A stretch of 64,000 nt of DNA from Cryptosporangium phraense (GCF_006912135.1 NZ_VIRS01000009.1:1-64000); one strand, 5' to 3'. Positions 10,047 through 22,353 are shown, counted from the stretch's first letter. The notes: generated by a model not told the origin, from the letters alone. Numbers and translations: made by a program.

Positions 10047-11123
10047 ATGACCGACACCCGCACCGACCGGTTGACCGCGCTGCTCGACGAGTACGCCTCG
10101 CTGGAGCAGCAGCTGGCCGACCCGGCGATCCACGCCGACCAGGGCAAGGCCCGTGAGCTGGGCCGACGCTATGCCGAGCTCGGTCCGGTCGTGGCCACCG
10201 TCCGGGAGATCGACTCGGTCCAGGACGACCTCGGCACCGCCCGCGAGCTCGCGGCCGACGACCCGGCGTTCGCCGAGGAGGCCGAGGAGCTGGCCGCCCG
10301 GATCCCGGCGCTGGAGGCCCGGCTCCGCGAGCAGCTGCTCCCGCGCGACCCGGACGACAGCAAGGACGTCATCCTCGAGATCAAGGCCGGTGAGGGCGGC
10401 GAGGAGTCCGCGCTGTTCGCCGGCGACCTGCTCCGGATGTACCTGCGCTACGCCGAGCGCGAGGGCTGGAAGACCGAGGTCATCGACTCCACCGGCTCCG
10501 ACCTGGGCGGCTACAAGGACGTCTCGGTCGCGGTGAAGAGCCGGGCCAGTGCCGAGGGCGGCGTCTGGGAGCGGCTCAAGTACGAGGGCGGCGTCCACCG
10601 CGTCCAGCGCGTCCCGGTGACCGAGTCGGCCGGCCGTATCCACACGTCCGCGGCCGGCGTACTCGTCATGCCGGAAGCGGAGGAGGTCGACGTGACCGTC
10701 GACCCCAACGACCTGCGGATCGACGTCTACCGGTCCTCCGGGCCGGGAGGGCAGAGCGTCAACACGACCGACTCCGCGGTCCGGATCACCCACCTGCCGA
10801 CCGGGATCGTCGTCTCCTGCCAGAACGAGAAGTCCCAGCTCCAGAACAAGGAATCCGCGCTGCGGATCCTGCGCGCCCGGCTGCTGGCTCAGGCCCGGGC
10901 CGACGCGGACGCGGCGGCGTCGGACGCCCGGCGCTCCCAGGTGCGCACGGTCGACCGCTCCGAGCGGGTCCGGACGTACAACTTCCCCGAGAACCGGATC
11001 TCCGACCACCGGGTGAACTACAAGGCCTACAACCTCGACCAGGTGCTCGACGGGGACCTCGACGGGGTGCTCGACGCGCTGACGACGGCCGACAACGAGG
11101 CCCGGCTAGCGGCCGCGGAGTAA
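10047..11123 (+). CDS. prfA: Peptide chain release factor 1
   Basis: Recognises UAA and UAG stop codons and triggers peptide release. 358 aa, normal length. The catalytic GGQ is at 234-236 in [16 protein letters not shown]; its glutamine is the substrate of PrmC encoded downstream. ATG start with GGAG about 9 nt upstream. Gene order prfA ... prmC is conserved, here with one membrane glycosyltransferase gene inserted between them. Confidence 0.97.
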   Translation: MTDTRTDRLTALLDEYASLEQQLADPAIHADQGKARELGRRYAELGPVVATVREIDSVQDDLGTARELAADDPAFAEEAEELAARIPALEARLREQLLPRDPDDSKDVILEIKAGEGGEESALFAGDLLRMYLRYAEREGWKTEVIDSTGSDLGGYKDVSVAVKSRASAEGGVWERLKYEGGVHRVQRVPVTESAGRIHTSAAGVLVMPEAEEVDVTVDPNDLRIDVYRSSGPGGQSVNTTDSAVRITHLPTGIVVSCQNEKSQLQNKESALRILRARLLAQARADADAAASDARRSQVRTVDRSERVRTYNFPENRISDHRVNYKAYNLDQVLDGDLDGVLDALTTADNEARLAAAE

Positions 11124-11198
11124 GGACTTCAACTCGGCGTAACCGCACGGCCACCCGGGCGCCGTCCAGGTCGGCGGGAAGTCTGGCTGGGTGTTCCC

Positions 11199-12608
11199 GT
11201 GCCTGGCTTATCGGTCGTGAAGTGGGTCGGTACCGCGGCGTCGGCGGCGCTCGCACTCGGCGTCACCCGGGCGGGGACCGCGGGTGGCGCGATGCCGCCG
11301 GACGGCCCGCTGGGGCTCTGGCGGCCCGACCCCGACCACCCGGTCGGGTGGGCCGTCCTGGCGCTCCTCGGGCTGACCGCGCTGGTGCTGGCGTTCCTGC
11401 AGCTGTACCGGCAGGCGAGCACGCTGAGCGTGCGTGACGTCGCGGTCGTCGCCGTGTGCTGGGCCGCGCCGATGCTGCTGGCGCCGCCGATCCTCAGCCT
11501 CGACGTCTGGTCGTACCTGGCCCAGGGCACGATGGTGCACACCGGTGTGAACCCGTACGTCTACGGGCCCTCGTTGCTCGGCCCGGGCTCGATCCTCGAC
11601 TCGGTGTCCCCGGTCTGGCGGGACACCCCGGCGCCCTACGGCCCGCTGATGCTGGGGATGCTCGAGGTCGTCGCGCACTTCTCGGCCGCCCACCTGTCGG
11701 TCGCCGCGCTGCTGCTCCGGGCCGTCGTCGTGGTGGCGGTCGTGGCGATGGCGGTGCTCGTCGTCCGGATGTCGCCGGTCGACGAACGGCCGGTGGCCCT
11801 CGCCCTGGTGGCGGCGAACCCGCTGGTGGTGATCCACCTGATCGGGGGAGCGCACCTGGACGCGCTGCTCGCGGTGCTGGCCGCGGTGACGATCTCGTGC
11901 GTGCGCAGGCGCTGGTACGCGGCGGCCGCGCTGGCCGCCGCGATCGCGTTCTCGATCAAGCTGCCGGGGATCCTGCTGGTCGGGTACCTGCTCGCGCACC
12001 TGGTCCGGCAGCGGGTGCCGGTGCCCCGGATCGTCGGGGCGGCGGCCACGCTCGGAGCGGTGGCGCTCGGGTGTGCGCTGCTCGTCCCGGACGGCTTCGG
12101 GTGGATCGGCGCGATGGACGTCCCCGGCATGGTGCGGATCTACTGGGCGCCCGCGTCGATCGTCGGCGGGTTCATCTACCTGGTCACCGGGGCCTCGCTG
12201 CCGTTCACCGACGCGCTGGCGCTGGCCCGGTCGGTGGTCAGCGCGGTCGGGGCGATCGCGATCGCGGCCCTGCTCTGGCGGGCCGGGGCCGAGCCGAGCT
12301 GGCGCCGGGCCGGCGCGCTGGTGGGTGCGGCGCTGCTGACGCTGGCGGTGTCCGGGCCGGTGATGCACGCCTGGTACGCGGTCTGGGGCGGCGTCCTGCT
12401 GGCCGCGCTGGGCGGTGCGACGTTCCGCAAGTGGGCGCTCGTGCTCGGCGCCGCGCTCTGCTTCAGCGCGGTGCCCGACCACCTCGGCGGCACGGTGTGG
12501 AGCGTCCTGGCCGTGCCGCTGTGCCTGACGATCGTCGTGGGCGACGCGGTGCGGACGGTCGTCCCGCCGCGGGTGACGCGGTGGGTGCTGGATTCCACCG
12601 CCGCGTAG
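11199..12608 (+). CDS. MptB-like polyprenol-phosphomannose-dependent mannosyltransferase
   Basis: Integral membrane protein of 469 aa with about a dozen hydrophobic segments. It resembles the actinobacterial GT-C family of alpha-1,6-mannosyltransferases (MptA/MptB) that use polyprenyl-phosphate mannose outside the membrane to extend lipomannan-type glycans. Supporting motifs are LSLDVWSYLAQG, GVNPYVYGP and HLIGGAHLDALLA; the acidic residue in the first external loop (SLDVWSY) is typical of GT-C enzymes. GTG start without a clear ribosome binding site; a GTG 18 bp downstream is possible. It lies between prfA and prmC, and its stop codon forms part of the likely prmC -10. Confidence 0.8.
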   Translation: MPGLSVVKWVGTAASAALALGVTRAGTAGGAMPPDGPLGLWRPDPDHPVGWAVLALLGLTALVLAFLQLYRQASTLSVRDVAVVAVCWAAPMLLAPPILSLDVWSYLAQGTMVHTGVNPYVYGPSLLGPGSILDSVSPVWRDTPAPYGPLMLGMLEVVAHFSAAHLSVAALLLRAVVVVAVVAMAVLVVRMSPVDERPVALALVAANPLVVIHLIGGAHLDALLAVLAAVTISCVRRRWYAAAALAAAIAFSIKLPGILLVGYLLAHLVRQRVPVPRIVGAAATLGAVALGCALLVPDGFGWIGAMDVPGMVRIYWAPASIVGGFIYLVTGASLPFTDALALARSVVSAVGAIAIAALLWRAGAEPSWRRAGALVGAALLTLAVSGPVMHAWYAVWGGVLLAALGGATFRKWALVLGAALCFSAVPDHLGGTVWSVLAVPLCLTIVVGDAVRTVVPPRVTRWVLDSTAA

Positions 12609-12611
12609 GGT
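12606..12611 (+). promoter_or_regulatory. Putative -10 of a leaderless prmC promoter
   Basis: TAGGGT ends 6 nt before the prmC GTG, with no ribosome binding site. Its first three bases are the stop codon of the preceding gene. Confidence 0.4.
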
Positions 12612-12617
12612 TTTCGG

Positions 12618-13493
12618 GTGCAGACCGTACCGCTGGGGCCCGTGATCGCCGGAGCGGTACGCCGCCTCACCGAAGCCGGGGTCGCGTCCCCGCGGTTCGA
12701 CGCCGAGGAGCTCGCCGCGTTCGTGCTGGGCGTCCCGCGCAGCCGGCTGCTGCTGGCCGACGGGTTCGACGACGACCACGAGGCCCGGTTCGACGAGCTG
12801 GTCGGCGAACGGGCCCGCCGGGTGCCGTTGCAGCACCTCACCGGCGTCGCCGGGTTCCGGCACCTGGAGCTGGCGGTCGGGCCGGGCGTGTTCGTGCCCC
12901 GGCCGGAGACCGAGCTGCTGGCCGGCTGGGCCATTTCCGCCGCCGCCGGGCTGGCCGCGCCGATCGTCGTCGACCTCTGCTCCGGCTCCGGCGCGATCGC
13001 GCTGGCCATCGCCAACGAGTGCCCGTCGGCGACGGTCTACGGCGTCGAGCGGGAGCCGCTGGCCCTGGCCTGGGCGCAGCGCAACGCCGCCGCCAGGGCC
13101 GCCGCCGGCGACCGCCCGGTGACGCTGGTCCAGGGCGACGCCACCGCCCCGGACGTCCTGGCCGCGCTGAACGGCACCGTGGACGTCGTGGTGACGAACC
13201 CGCCGTACGTGCCCGACGGCTCGACGGTCAGCCCCGAGGTCGCCGACCACGACCCGGCCGCCGCGCTCTGGGGCGGCCCGGACGGCCTGGACGTCGTCCG
13301 GCGGCTGCTCGACCGGACGTCGGCGCTGCTGCGTCCGGGCGGGGTACTGGGCATCGAGCACGCCGACGTGCAGGGCGGGACGCTCCCGGCGCTGGTGAGA
13401 CGGCACGCGGACTTCGACGACGTGGCCGATCACCGGGACCTCGCCGGACGGCCCCGGTACACGACCGCGCGCCGCCGTAAGCTGGCCGGGTGA
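12618..13493 (+). CDS. prmC: Release factor glutamine methyltransferase
   Basis: SAM-dependent methylation of the GGQ glutamine of release factors. 291 aa. N-terminal helical substrate-binding domain (about 1-90), SAM-binding motif VVDLCSGSGAIALAIA near 117-132, and the catalytic NPPY at 194-197. Encoded close to its substrate gene prfA. GTG start, apparently leaderless. Its last bases overlap the start of tsaC by 4 bp, opening a three-gene unit prmC-tsaC-phosphatase. Confidence 0.95.
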   Translation: MQTVPLGPVIAGAVRRLTEAGVASPRFDAEELAAFVLGVPRSRLLLADGFDDDHEARFDELVGERARRVPLQHLTGVAGFRHLELAVGPGVFVPRPETELLAGWAISAAAGLAAPIVVDLCSGSGAIALAIANECPSATVYGVEREPLALAWAQRNAAARAAAGDRPVTLVQGDATAPDVLAALNGTVDVVVTNPPYVPDGSTVSPEVADHDPAAALWGGPDGLDVVRRLLDRTSALLRPGGVLGIEHADVQGGTLPALVRRHADFDDVADHRDLAGRPRYTTARRRKLAG

Positions 13494-14152
13494 CCAGGAC
13501 CTTCCAGTGCTCCGACCCCGAGGAGCGGACGACCGGCGTCGCGGCCGCGGTCGACGCGGTGCGCCGTGGCGATCTGATCGTGATGCCCACCGACACCGTC
13601 TACGGCATCGGCGCCGACGCGTTCACGCCGGCCGCGGTCGACTCGTTGCTGACCGCCAAACAGCGCGGCCGGGACATGCCGGTCCCGGTGCTGGTCGGCA
13701 ACCGGCGGACGCTCGACGGGCTGGTGATGGCCGTACCGCCGGCCGTGCACGACCTCGTCGACGCGTTCTGGCCCGGCCCGCTGACGATCGTCGTCGAGCA
13801 GGCGCCGTCGCTGGCCTGGGACCTCGGCGACGCGGACGGCACGGTCGCGGTCCGGATGCCGCTGCACCCGGTCGCGCTCGAGGTGCTGGAGGCCACCGGC
13901 CCGATGGCGGTGTCGAGCGCGAACGTGTCCGGCCAGCCGCCGGCCGCGACGGCCAAGGAGGCCCGCGACCAGCTGGGCTGGCTCGTCGAGGTGTACCTGG
14001 AGGCCGGGTCGTCCGGTGACCCGGTGGCGTCCACGATCGTCGACGTGACCGGCGAGGTGCCGCGGGTGCTGCGTCAGGGGGCTCTCGACCTGGCGATGCT
14101 GCGAAAGGTCGTCCCGGACGCGCTCGACAAAGACGGCAACGGTCCCGAATGA
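13490..14152 (+). CDS. tsaC: Threonylcarbamoyl-AMP synthase (Sua5/YwlC/TsaC family)
   Basis: Makes threonylcarbamoyl-adenylate from threonine, bicarbonate and ATP for t6A37 modification of ANN-decoding tRNAs. 220 aa with a single YrdC domain and no C-terminal Sua5 domain. Typical motifs are GDLIVMPTDTVYGIGADA near the N-terminus, WPGPLTIVV and the SSANVSG loop. GTG start overlapping prmC by 4 bp; overlaps the next gene by 4 bp. Confidence 0.93.
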   Translation: MTRTFQCSDPEERTTGVAAAVDAVRRGDLIVMPTDTVYGIGADAFTPAAVDSLLTAKQRGRDMPVPVLVGNRRTLDGLVMAVPPAVHDLVDAFWPGPLTIVVEQAPSLAWDLGDADGTVAVRMPLHPVALEVLEATGPMAVSSANVSGQPPAATAKEARDQLGWLVEVYLEAGSSGDPVASTIVDVTGEVPRVLRQGALDLAMLRKVVPDALDKDGNGPE

Positions 14153-14727
14153 CCGAGCGTTTCACGGTGCTGATGGTGTGCATGGGCAACATCTGCCGGT
14201 CGCCGATGGCCGAGCGCCTGCTGCGCCTGCGGCTGGACGAGCGGCTCGCCGACGGTGACCTGGTCGAGGTGCACGGCGCCGGCACCGGGGCCTGGCACGA
14301 GGGCGAGCCGATGCATCGGCAGGCGGCCGAGGAGGTGCTGGCCCGCGGCGGCGACCCGTCGGCGTTCGCGGCCCGGGCGCTCACCGAGGAGATGCTCGAG
14401 TCCGATCTGGTGCTCACCGCGACGATCGAGCAGGTCGGGTTCGTGGCCGAATTGGTTCCCTCAGCGGCGTCCAAGACGTTCGTGCTGGGGGAGTTCGCCC
14501 GGCTGGCCGCGGAGGTCCCCGATGACCTTCCGGGCAGTGACCTGGCCGCGCGCGGGCGCGCGCTGGTCGCGGAGGCCGACCAGCTGCGGGACGGAGCCCG
14601 GTACTCCGACGAAGTGCCTGATCCCTGGGGACGCGCGCCCGAGTACTTCACCGCGGTGGCCGACCAGATCGACGACGCGGTGACCGTGCTGGCCGACCGC
14701 CTCACCACGAAGGTGGCGCGGGCCTAG
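14149..14727 (+). CDS. Low-molecular-weight protein-tyrosine phosphatase
   Basis: Hydrolyses phosphotyrosine through a cysteine nucleophile. The P-loop C(X)5R is C11-M-G-N-I-C-R17 followed by S, as in all LMW-PTPs, and the general acid is in the DPW motif near the C-terminus (VPDPWGR). 192 aa, somewhat longer than the 150-aa minimum. Translationally coupled to tsaC (ATGA overlap). In many actinobacteria this position is followed by glyA or a wecA-like gene before atp; here the atp cluster follows directly. Confidence 0.92.
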   Translation: MTERFTVLMVCMGNICRSPMAERLLRLRLDERLADGDLVEVHGAGTGAWHEGEPMHRQAAEEVLARGGDPSAFAARALTEEMLESDLVLTATIEQVGFVAELVPSAASKTFVLGEFARLAAEVPDDLPGSDLAARGRALVAEADQLRDGARYSDEVPDPWGRAPEYFTAVADQIDDAVTVLADRLTTKVARA

Positions 14728-14802
14728 TACGGTGGCGCGAGCCACTCGCGAGGGTGGTCCTCCGGTGTGCCCGGGGACCCCGCGAAAACACGGTACGAGC
14801 GT

Positions 14803-14820
14803 TCGTGATACGTTTCACGA
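14803..14820. promoter_or_regulatory. Inverted repeat upstream of the atp operon
   Basis: TCGTGA-N6-TCACGA, perfect 6-bp arms, lies about 100 bp upstream of the first atp gene in a 191-bp gap. The region is AT-richer than its surroundings. It looks like an operator for a dimeric regulator; which one is unknown. Confidence 0.4.
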
Positions 14821-14918
14821 GCTAGTCAGATACGCGATTTGGCCCGCTGAACGCCGCCCTGACGACCCCGACCGACGAACTCGGCGCACCGAAGCGCCGC
14901 GCCGACCGGAGCCGCCTT

Positions 14919-15413
14919 ATGCCCCGCACCGATTCGCCCCACCCAGGCCGACCGAGCGCTGCTCGTCGGACGGGTTTCTGGGGCCTCAGTCCGCTGCTCG
15001 TCGGAGCAGTTGCTGCCGTTTTCGTGCTGGCACTGGCGTTTCTTCTCGGTGGCCTCGAATCGTTGGCCGGTGCATCCGTCGGGCTCGGACTCGTCGTTCT
15101 GTTCCTGCTCTCCGGTCGCCTGCCGTTTCTCGTCGACGCGCAACTGGCGCCCGGGGTCGCGTATCTCGTACTCGGCATCAACTACTTGTTCCGGGTCGTG
15201 CTCCTACTGGTCGCGCTGGTGGCGCTCAAAGACCAGTCGTGGTTGGACGCCCGGGCACTCGGACTCGTCGTGATCGGGGGTGCGCTCGTATGGAATGCGA
15301 TAGCGCTCCGCAAGCATCTCGACGGGCTCGGAAAAGTGAACTCCAGCGAAACGGAAACGGGCTCGAACGAGAGCATTCCGTCGGGAACTCAGGCCGGAGG
15401 GAGTAGCCGATGA
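14919..15413 (+). CDS. atpI: AtpI-like four-helix membrane protein
   Basis: First gene of the ATP synthase operon. 164 aa with four hydrophobic segments (about residues 25-45, 48-65, 78-100, 108-125) and a hydrophilic Ser/Glu-rich tail. Its size, topology and position match AtpI-type accessory proteins, which assist c-ring assembly, but similarity in such small membrane proteins is weak. ATG start with GGAG about 8 nt upstream; the last bases overlap the next gene by 4 bp. Confidence 0.65.
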   Translation: MPRTDSPHPGRPSAARRTGFWGLSPLLVGAVAAVFVLALAFLLGGLESLAGASVGLGLVVLFLLSGRLPFLVDAQLAPGVAYLVLGINYLFRVVLLLVALVALKDQSWLDARALGLVVIGGALVWNAIALRKHLDGLGKVNSSETETGSNESIPSGTQAGGSSR

Positions 15414-15823
15414 TGGCCTCCGCCGATCACGAAGAAACGTCACCCAAGGTCGCGGCCGCGTCGGCGCACAGTGATGAGCGTAATGCCTGGTCAGACCCGG
15501 CCGACGTGCCCATGGTCGACCCCTGGCACGTCATCAGCTATCTGATTTCCGGCGTCACGATTTGGGGCGCCGTCGGATGGGTGGCGGCGCGTTGGCTGGA
15601 CATTCCTGCACTCATCGGAGTCGGATTCGTCATCGGGGGGGTGCTCGGAATCTGGCTGACTTACATCCGGTACGGTAGGCCGCAATCCGGGTCGTCATCT
15701 TCGATGACACCTGCCCAGCCTGATCTGCCACGCGCCTCGGCTCCCGCCCGCAACAAGAGCGCTCAGCGACCGTCAGGGCCGCCGTCGTCGTCAGACACCA
15801 CCGCCGAGGAGGAGAAGCCGTGA
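15410..15823 (+). CDS. AtpZ/AtpI-type small membrane protein
   Basis: 137 aa with two membrane helices (about residues 42-62 and 66-86) between hydrophilic ends. The stretch ISGVTIWGAVGWVAARWLD followed by a glycine-rich second helix resembles the AtpZ (F0F1 ATPase, putative ion-transporter partner of AtpI) family. It carries a disordered Ser/Pro-rich C-terminal tail. ATG overlaps the upstream stop; its own stop overlaps the atpB GTG, so all three are coupled. Having both proteins matches the AtpI/AtpZ pair known in other bacteria. Confidence 0.7.
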   Translation: MMASADHEETSPKVAAASAHSDERNAWSDPADVPMVDPWHVISYLISGVTIWGAVGWVAARWLDIPALIGVGFVIGGVLGIWLTYIRYGRPQSGSSSSMTPAQPDLPRASAPARNKSAQRPSGPPSSSDTTAEEEKP

Positions 15824-16608
15824 GCACCCAGCTCCTTGCCGCCGGCCCCGGATTCGAAGCGCCGGGCCCCGGCGACTTCGAGTTCCCGCCGCTTTTCGGC
15901 GAGGGCACGTTCTTCACGAAGCCGATGCTGATCGTCGTGATCGGCACGATCGTGATCGCGGCGTTCTTCTACGCCGCCGCCCGTAACCCCCGGTTGGTAC
16001 CGGGCAAGCTCCAGTTCGCCGGGGAGTCGGCCTACGGGCTGGTCCGGAACAGCATCGTGATCGACTCGATCGGCACCAAGTACGGCAAGAAGTTCGTGCC
16101 TTACATCGTCACGCTGTTCTTCTTCATCCTGGCGCTGAACATCTCCGGCATCATTCCGGTGCTGCAGTTCCCGGCCTCGTCGAAGATCGCTATTCCGGCG
16201 TTCCTCGCGATCATCAGCTGGATCATCTACAACTGGGTCGGCATCAGCCGGCAGGGCTTCGTCGGTTATTTCAAGGCGATGATGTTCCCGCCCGGCGTCC
16301 CGTGGCCGATCTACTTCCTGCTGGCCCCGCTGGAGCTGTTCTCCACGTTCATCATCCGGCCGTTCACGCTGGCTCTCCGTCTTGCGATGAACATGTTCGC
16401 CGGCCACCTGGTGCTGCTGCTCTGCATCCTCGGTGGCGAGTACATGCTCACCGAGGGCACCGGCGCGCTGCCGTTCCTGAGCCCGATCGGGTTCCTCGGC
16501 GGGATCATCCTGACCTTCTTCGAAGGCTTCATCCAGATCCTGCAGGCTTACGTGTTCGCGCTCCTCTCCGCGCTGTACATCGCCGGCGCGATGGAAGCCG
16601 AGCACTGA
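15820..16608 (+). CDS. atpB: ATP synthase subunit a
   Basis: Membrane stator subunit forming the two proton half-channels beside the c-ring. 262 aa with five or six helices. The essential arginine is R187 in LALRLAMNMFAGH, and the conserved first-half motif is FILALNISGIIP. GTG start overlapping the upstream gene by 4 bp. Confidence 0.97.
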   Translation: MSTQLLAAGPGFEAPGPGDFEFPPLFGEGTFFTKPMLIVVIGTIVIAAFFYAAARNPRLVPGKLQFAGESAYGLVRNSIVIDSIGTKYGKKFVPYIVTLFFFILALNISGIIPVLQFPASSKIAIPAFLAIISWIIYNWVGISRQGFVGYFKAMMFPPGVPWPIYFLLAPLELFSTFIIRPFTLALRLAMNMFAGHLVLLLCILGGEYMLTEGTGALPFLSPIGFLGGIILTFFEGFIQILQAYVFALLSALYIAGAMEAEH

Positions 16609-16620
16609 TCTGACCTCCCC

Positions 16621-16648
16621 GCCGCCGCGCCCCACCTGATGCGGCGGC
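16621..16648 (+). promoter_or_regulatory. Intercistronic hairpin before atpE
   Basis: GCCGCCGC pairs with GCGGCGGC across a 12-nt loop in the atpB-atpE gap, 29 bp before the atpE ATG. The c subunit is needed in about ten copies, so an RNA element that protects or promotes atpE is plausible but inferred. Confidence 0.5.
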
Positions 16649-16677
16649 CTATTACCCATCGAGAAGGGAACGCAGTT

Positions 16678-16881
16678 ATGGACGGCAGTCTGAACATGGT
16701 CGGCTACGGTCTGGCCGCCATCGGCCCCGGCGTCGGTATCGGCCTGATCTTCGCCGCCTACATCTCCGGTGTGGCGCGCCAGCCCGAGGCCCGGGGCACG
16801 CTCCAGGGCATCGCGATCCTGGGCTTCGCCCTGGCTGAGGCGCTCGCCATCATCGGTATCGGTCTCGCGTTCGCGCTCTGA
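16678..16881 (+). CDS. atpE: ATP synthase subunit c
   Basis: Two-helix proteolipid of the rotating c-ring. 67 aa, short even for the family. The glycine-rich first helix contains G16-P-G-V-G-I-G22, the polar loop is R34-Q-P-E37, and the proton-carrying carboxylate is E54 in [12 protein letters not shown] with AGAAGGGAA about 8 nt upstream. No sodium-type ligand pattern is evident, so it is presumably proton-coupled. Confidence 0.97.
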   Translation: MDGSLNMVGYGLAAIGPGVGIGLIFAAYISGVARQPEARGTLQGIAILGFALAEALAIIGIGLAFAL

Positions 16882-16886
16882 CGACC

Positions 16887-17456
16887 ATGTCTGCGACGAC
16901 GGAGATCGTGACGACCTTCCTCGCGTCCGAGGACGGCGAGGTCAATCCGCTCCTCCCGCACACGTCCGAGCTCATCGTCGGACTCGTCGCATTCGCACTG
17001 CTCTTCTGGTTCCTCGCGAAGTTCGTTTACCCGCGCTTCGAGGCGACCTTCACCGAGCGGTCGGAAGCGATCGAAGGCGGGATCAAGCGGGCCGAAGAGG
17101 CCCAGGCCGAGGCCAAGGCGACGCTCGAGCAGTACCGGGCGCAGCTGGCCGACGCACGGGCCGAAGCGGGCCGGATCCGCGAGGAGGCACGCGCCGAGGG
17201 CGCGCGCATCGTCGAGGAGATGCGGGCCGAGGCCCAGGAGCAGGCCGCTCGCATCGTCGAGCGGGGCGAAGAGCAGCTGGCCGCCGAGCGGCAGCGCCTG
17301 GTGACCGAGATCCGGGCCGACATCGGCCGGATCGCGGTGGACCTGGCCGGTCGCATCGTCGGTGAGTCGCTGGAGAACGAGGCTCGGCAGAACGGCACGG
17401 TCGAGCGGTTCCTCAACGACCTCGACTCGACCACCACCAGCGGAGGGCGGAGCTGA
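16887..17456 (+). CDS. atpF: ATP synthase subunit b
   Basis: Peripheral stalk subunit, 189 aa. One membrane helix (about 27-45, LIVGLVAFALLFWFLAKF) followed by a long charged coiled coil rich in Ala, Glu and Arg. Single b gene, so a b2 homodimer is expected. Begins 5 bp after atpE; the stop shares one base with the atpH ATG. Confidence 0.95.
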   Translation: MSATTEIVTTFLASEDGEVNPLLPHTSELIVGLVAFALLFWFLAKFVYPRFEATFTERSEAIEGGIKRAEEAQAEAKATLEQYRAQLADARAEAGRIREEARAEGARIVEEMRAEAQEQAARIVERGEEQLAAERQRLVTEIRADIGRIAVDLAGRIVGESLENEARQNGTVERFLNDLDSTTTSGGRS

Positions 17457-18274
17457 TGCACGGCGCTAGCCGGGAGTCCCTGGCCGGCGTCCGCGCGCAG
17501 TTCGGCGAGACGGTCGGTGCCGCAGGCACCGACCGTGCGGCCCTGGCCGCCGACCTGCGTGCGGTCGCCGACCTGCTCGGGCGCGAGCCCGGGCTGCGTC
17601 GCGCGCTCGCCGACTCCAGCAAGCCGACGGAGAACCGCACCGGTCTCCTCGAGGCGCTGGTCGGCTCGCGGATCGGCGCCGGTGCTCTGGACGTGCTGAA
17701 GACCGCGGTCTCGGCGCGCTGGAACAGCGCGCACGACCTGGTCGACGCCGTCGAGCTGCTGTCCGTGGACGCCGAACTGGCCGACGCGGCCGAGCGCGAC
17801 ACGCTGGCCGAGGTCGAAGACCAGCTGTTCCGGTTCGGACGGATCGTCGAGGGCACTCCGCGGCTCTCGCGGTTGCTCACCGACCCGACGGCGTCGGTCG
17901 CCCAGCGCACCGAGCTGGCGACCGGGCTGCTCGAGGGGCACTCGGCCGACCCGGTGACCGTGCGCCTGGTGGGCTTCGCGGTCCAGGGGCTGGGCGGCCG
18001 GGCGTTCGACGGCTCGCTGCAGCGGCTGGTCGAGCTGACCGCCGCTCGCCGTGACCGCGAGATAGCGTATGTGACAGCGGCCTCACCTCTGACTCCTGAG
18101 CAGGAGGAGCGGCTGGCCGCGCGTCTCGCCGCCATCTACGGGCGAACGGTCTCCTTGAAGGTCGAGGTGGACCCGTCGCTACTCGGTGGGGTGACGGTGC
18201 GGGTCGGAGACGACCTGTACGACGGGAGCGTTGCCCGCCGGCTCGAACAAGCGCGCGGCGCACTCACCAACTGA
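17456..18274 (+). CDS. atpH: ATP synthase subunit delta
   Basis: Links the b stalk to the top of F1. 272 aa, the longer actinobacterial form without the b-delta fusion seen in mycobacteria. The C-terminal region ([20 protein letters not shown], then [20 protein letters not shown]) is the classic OSCP/delta signature. ATG overlaps the atpF stop by 1 bp. Confidence 0.95.
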   Translation: MHGASRESLAGVRAQFGETVGAAGTDRAALAADLRAVADLLGREPGLRRALADSSKPTENRTGLLEALVGSRIGAGALDVLKTAVSARWNSAHDLVDAVELLSVDAELADAAERDTLAEVEDQLFRFGRIVEGTPRLSRLLTDPTASVAQRTELATGLLEGHSADPVTVRLVGFAVQGLGGRAFDGSLQRLVELTAARRDREIAYVTAASPLTPEQEERLAARLAAIYGRTVSLKVEVDPSLLGGVTVRVGDDLYDGSVARRLEQARGALTN

Positions 18275-18295
18275 TCCCACTAGACGTGCTGGCTC

Positions 18296-18312
18296 GGTCA
18301 GCCCCGCTGACC
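18296..18312 (+). promoter_or_regulatory. Intercistronic hairpin before atpA
   Basis: GGTCAGC-CCC-GCTGACC, 7-bp perfect stem with 3-nt loop, in the 64-bp atpH-atpA gap. Could set mRNA processing or stability between segments of the operon. Confidence 0.5.
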
Positions 18313-18338
18313 ACAAGACGAGATCGAGGAACTATCAG

Positions 18339-19961
18339 ATGGCCGAGCTGACCATCTCCTCCGAGGAGATCCGCGGCGCGATCGAGCGTTACGTCTCTTC
18401 CTATTCACCCGAGGTCTCCCGCGAGGAGGTCGGTGTGGTCGCCGATACCGGCGACGGCATCGCCCACGTCGAGGGCCTTCCCTCGACGCTGACCAACGAG
18501 CTGCTGCAGTTCGAGGACGGCACTCTCGGCATCGCGCTCAACCTCGAGCCGCGTGAGATCGGTGTCATCATCCTCGGCGAGTTCGGGGGCATCGAGGAGG
18601 GCCAGACGGTCCGGCGTACCGGGCAGATCCTGTCCGCCCCGGTCGGCGACGGCTTCCTCGGCCGGGTCGTGGACCCGCTGGGCAACCCGATCGACGGCAA
18701 GGGCGAGATCCAGGCCGAGTCCCGCCGCATCCTGGAGCTGCAGGCCCCCACGGTGGTCCAGCGCCAGCCGGTGAAGGAGCCGCTGCAGACCGGCATCAAG
18801 GCCATCGACGCGATGACCGCGATCGGCCGGGGCCAGCGGCAGCTGATCATCGGTGACCGCCAGACCGGCAAGACCGCGGTGGCGATCGACACGATCATCA
18901 ACCAGCGGGCGAACTGGGAGAGCGGCGACCCGAAGAAGCAGGTCAAGTGCATCTACGTCGCGATCGGCCAGAAGGGTTCGACGATCGCCTCGGTGCGCGG
19001 TGCCCTCGAAGAGGCCGGCGCGATGGAGTACACGACGATCGTCGCAGCTCCGGCGTCCGACCCGGCGGGCTTCAAGTACATCGCGCCCTACACCGGCTCG
19101 GCCATCGGCCAGCACTGGATGTACCAGGGCCAGCACGTCCTGATCATCTTCGACGACCTCACCAAGCAGGCCGAGGCCTACCGCGCGGTGTCGCTGCTGC
19201 TGCGTCGCCCGCCGGGCCGCGAGGCCTACCCGGGTGACGTCTTCTACCTGCACTCGCGGCTGCTCGAGCGCTGCGCGAAGCTGTCGGACGAGCTGGGCGG
19301 CGGCTCGATGACCGGTCTGCCGATCATCGAGACCAAGGCCAACGACATCTCGGCCTACATCCCGACCAACGTCATCTCGATCACCGACGGCCAGGTCTTC
19401 CTCGAGACCGACCTGTTCAACTCGGGTGTCCGCCCGGCGATCAACGTCGGTACCTCGGTCTCCCGGGTCGGTGGTTCGGCGCAGGTCAAGGCGATGCGGT
19501 CGGTCGCCGGTCGGCTGCGTCTCGACCTGGCCCAGTACCGCGAGCTCGAGGCGTTCTCGGCGTTCGGCTCGGACCTCGACCGCGCGTCGCGCAACCAGCT
19601 CGAGCGCGGGGCCCGGCTGGTCGAGCTGCTCAAGCAGCCGCAGTACACCCCCTTCCCGGTGAACGAGCAGGTCGTCTCGGTCTGGTCCGGCACCACCGGC
19701 CAGCTCGACGAGATCCCGGTCGCCGACATCAGCCGCTTCGAGTCGGAGTTCCTCGACTTCATGCGGCGGAACAAGGCCGACATCCTCAGCACGATCGCGG
19801 AGACCGGCCAGCTGAGCGACGACACCGTGTCTGCCCTCACCGACGCGATCGGCGAGTTCAAGCAGCAGTTCGAGGTCGGCGCGAGCAGCGACCAGGTCAT
19901 CGAGGCCAAGGACGAGGACTCGTCCGAGACCGTCACCCGGCACACCGACTCGGAGGGCTGA
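18339..19961 (+). CDS. atpA: ATP synthase subunit alpha
   Basis: Non-catalytic nucleotide-binding subunit of F1, 540 aa from the ATG at 18339 (GAGGA upstream). Walker A is GDRQTGKT at 172-179. The signature [14 protein letters not shown]-type motif is present near 365-380. The C-terminal tail beyond the helical domain is Asp/Glu/Ser-rich, as in actinobacterial AtpA. The atpG GTG begins 2 bp after the stop. Confidence 0.98.
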   Translation: MAELTISSEEIRGAIERYVSSYSPEVSREEVGVVADTGDGIAHVEGLPSTLTNELLQFEDGTLGIALNLEPREIGVIILGEFGGIEEGQTVRRTGQILSAPVGDGFLGRVVDPLGNPIDGKGEIQAESRRILELQAPTVVQRQPVKEPLQTGIKAIDAMTAIGRGQRQLIIGDRQTGKTAVAIDTIINQRANWESGDPKKQVKCIYVAIGQKGSTIASVRGALEEAGAMEYTTIVAAPASDPAGFKYIAPYTGSAIGQHWMYQGQHVLIIFDDLTKQAEAYRAVSLLLRRPPGREAYPGDVFYLHSRLLERCAKLSDELGGGSMTGLPIIETKANDISAYIPTNVISITDGQVFLETDLFNSGVRPAINVGTSVSRVGGSAQVKAMRSVAGRLRLDLAQYRELEAFSAFGSDLDRASRNQLERGARLVELLKQPQYTPFPVNEQVVSVWSGTTGQLDEIPVADISRFESEFLDFMRRNKADILSTIAETGQLSDDTVSALTDAIGEFKQQFEVGASSDQVIEAKDEDSSETVTRHTDSEG

Positions 19962-19963
19962 TC

Positions 19964-22353
<2,390 letters not shown>

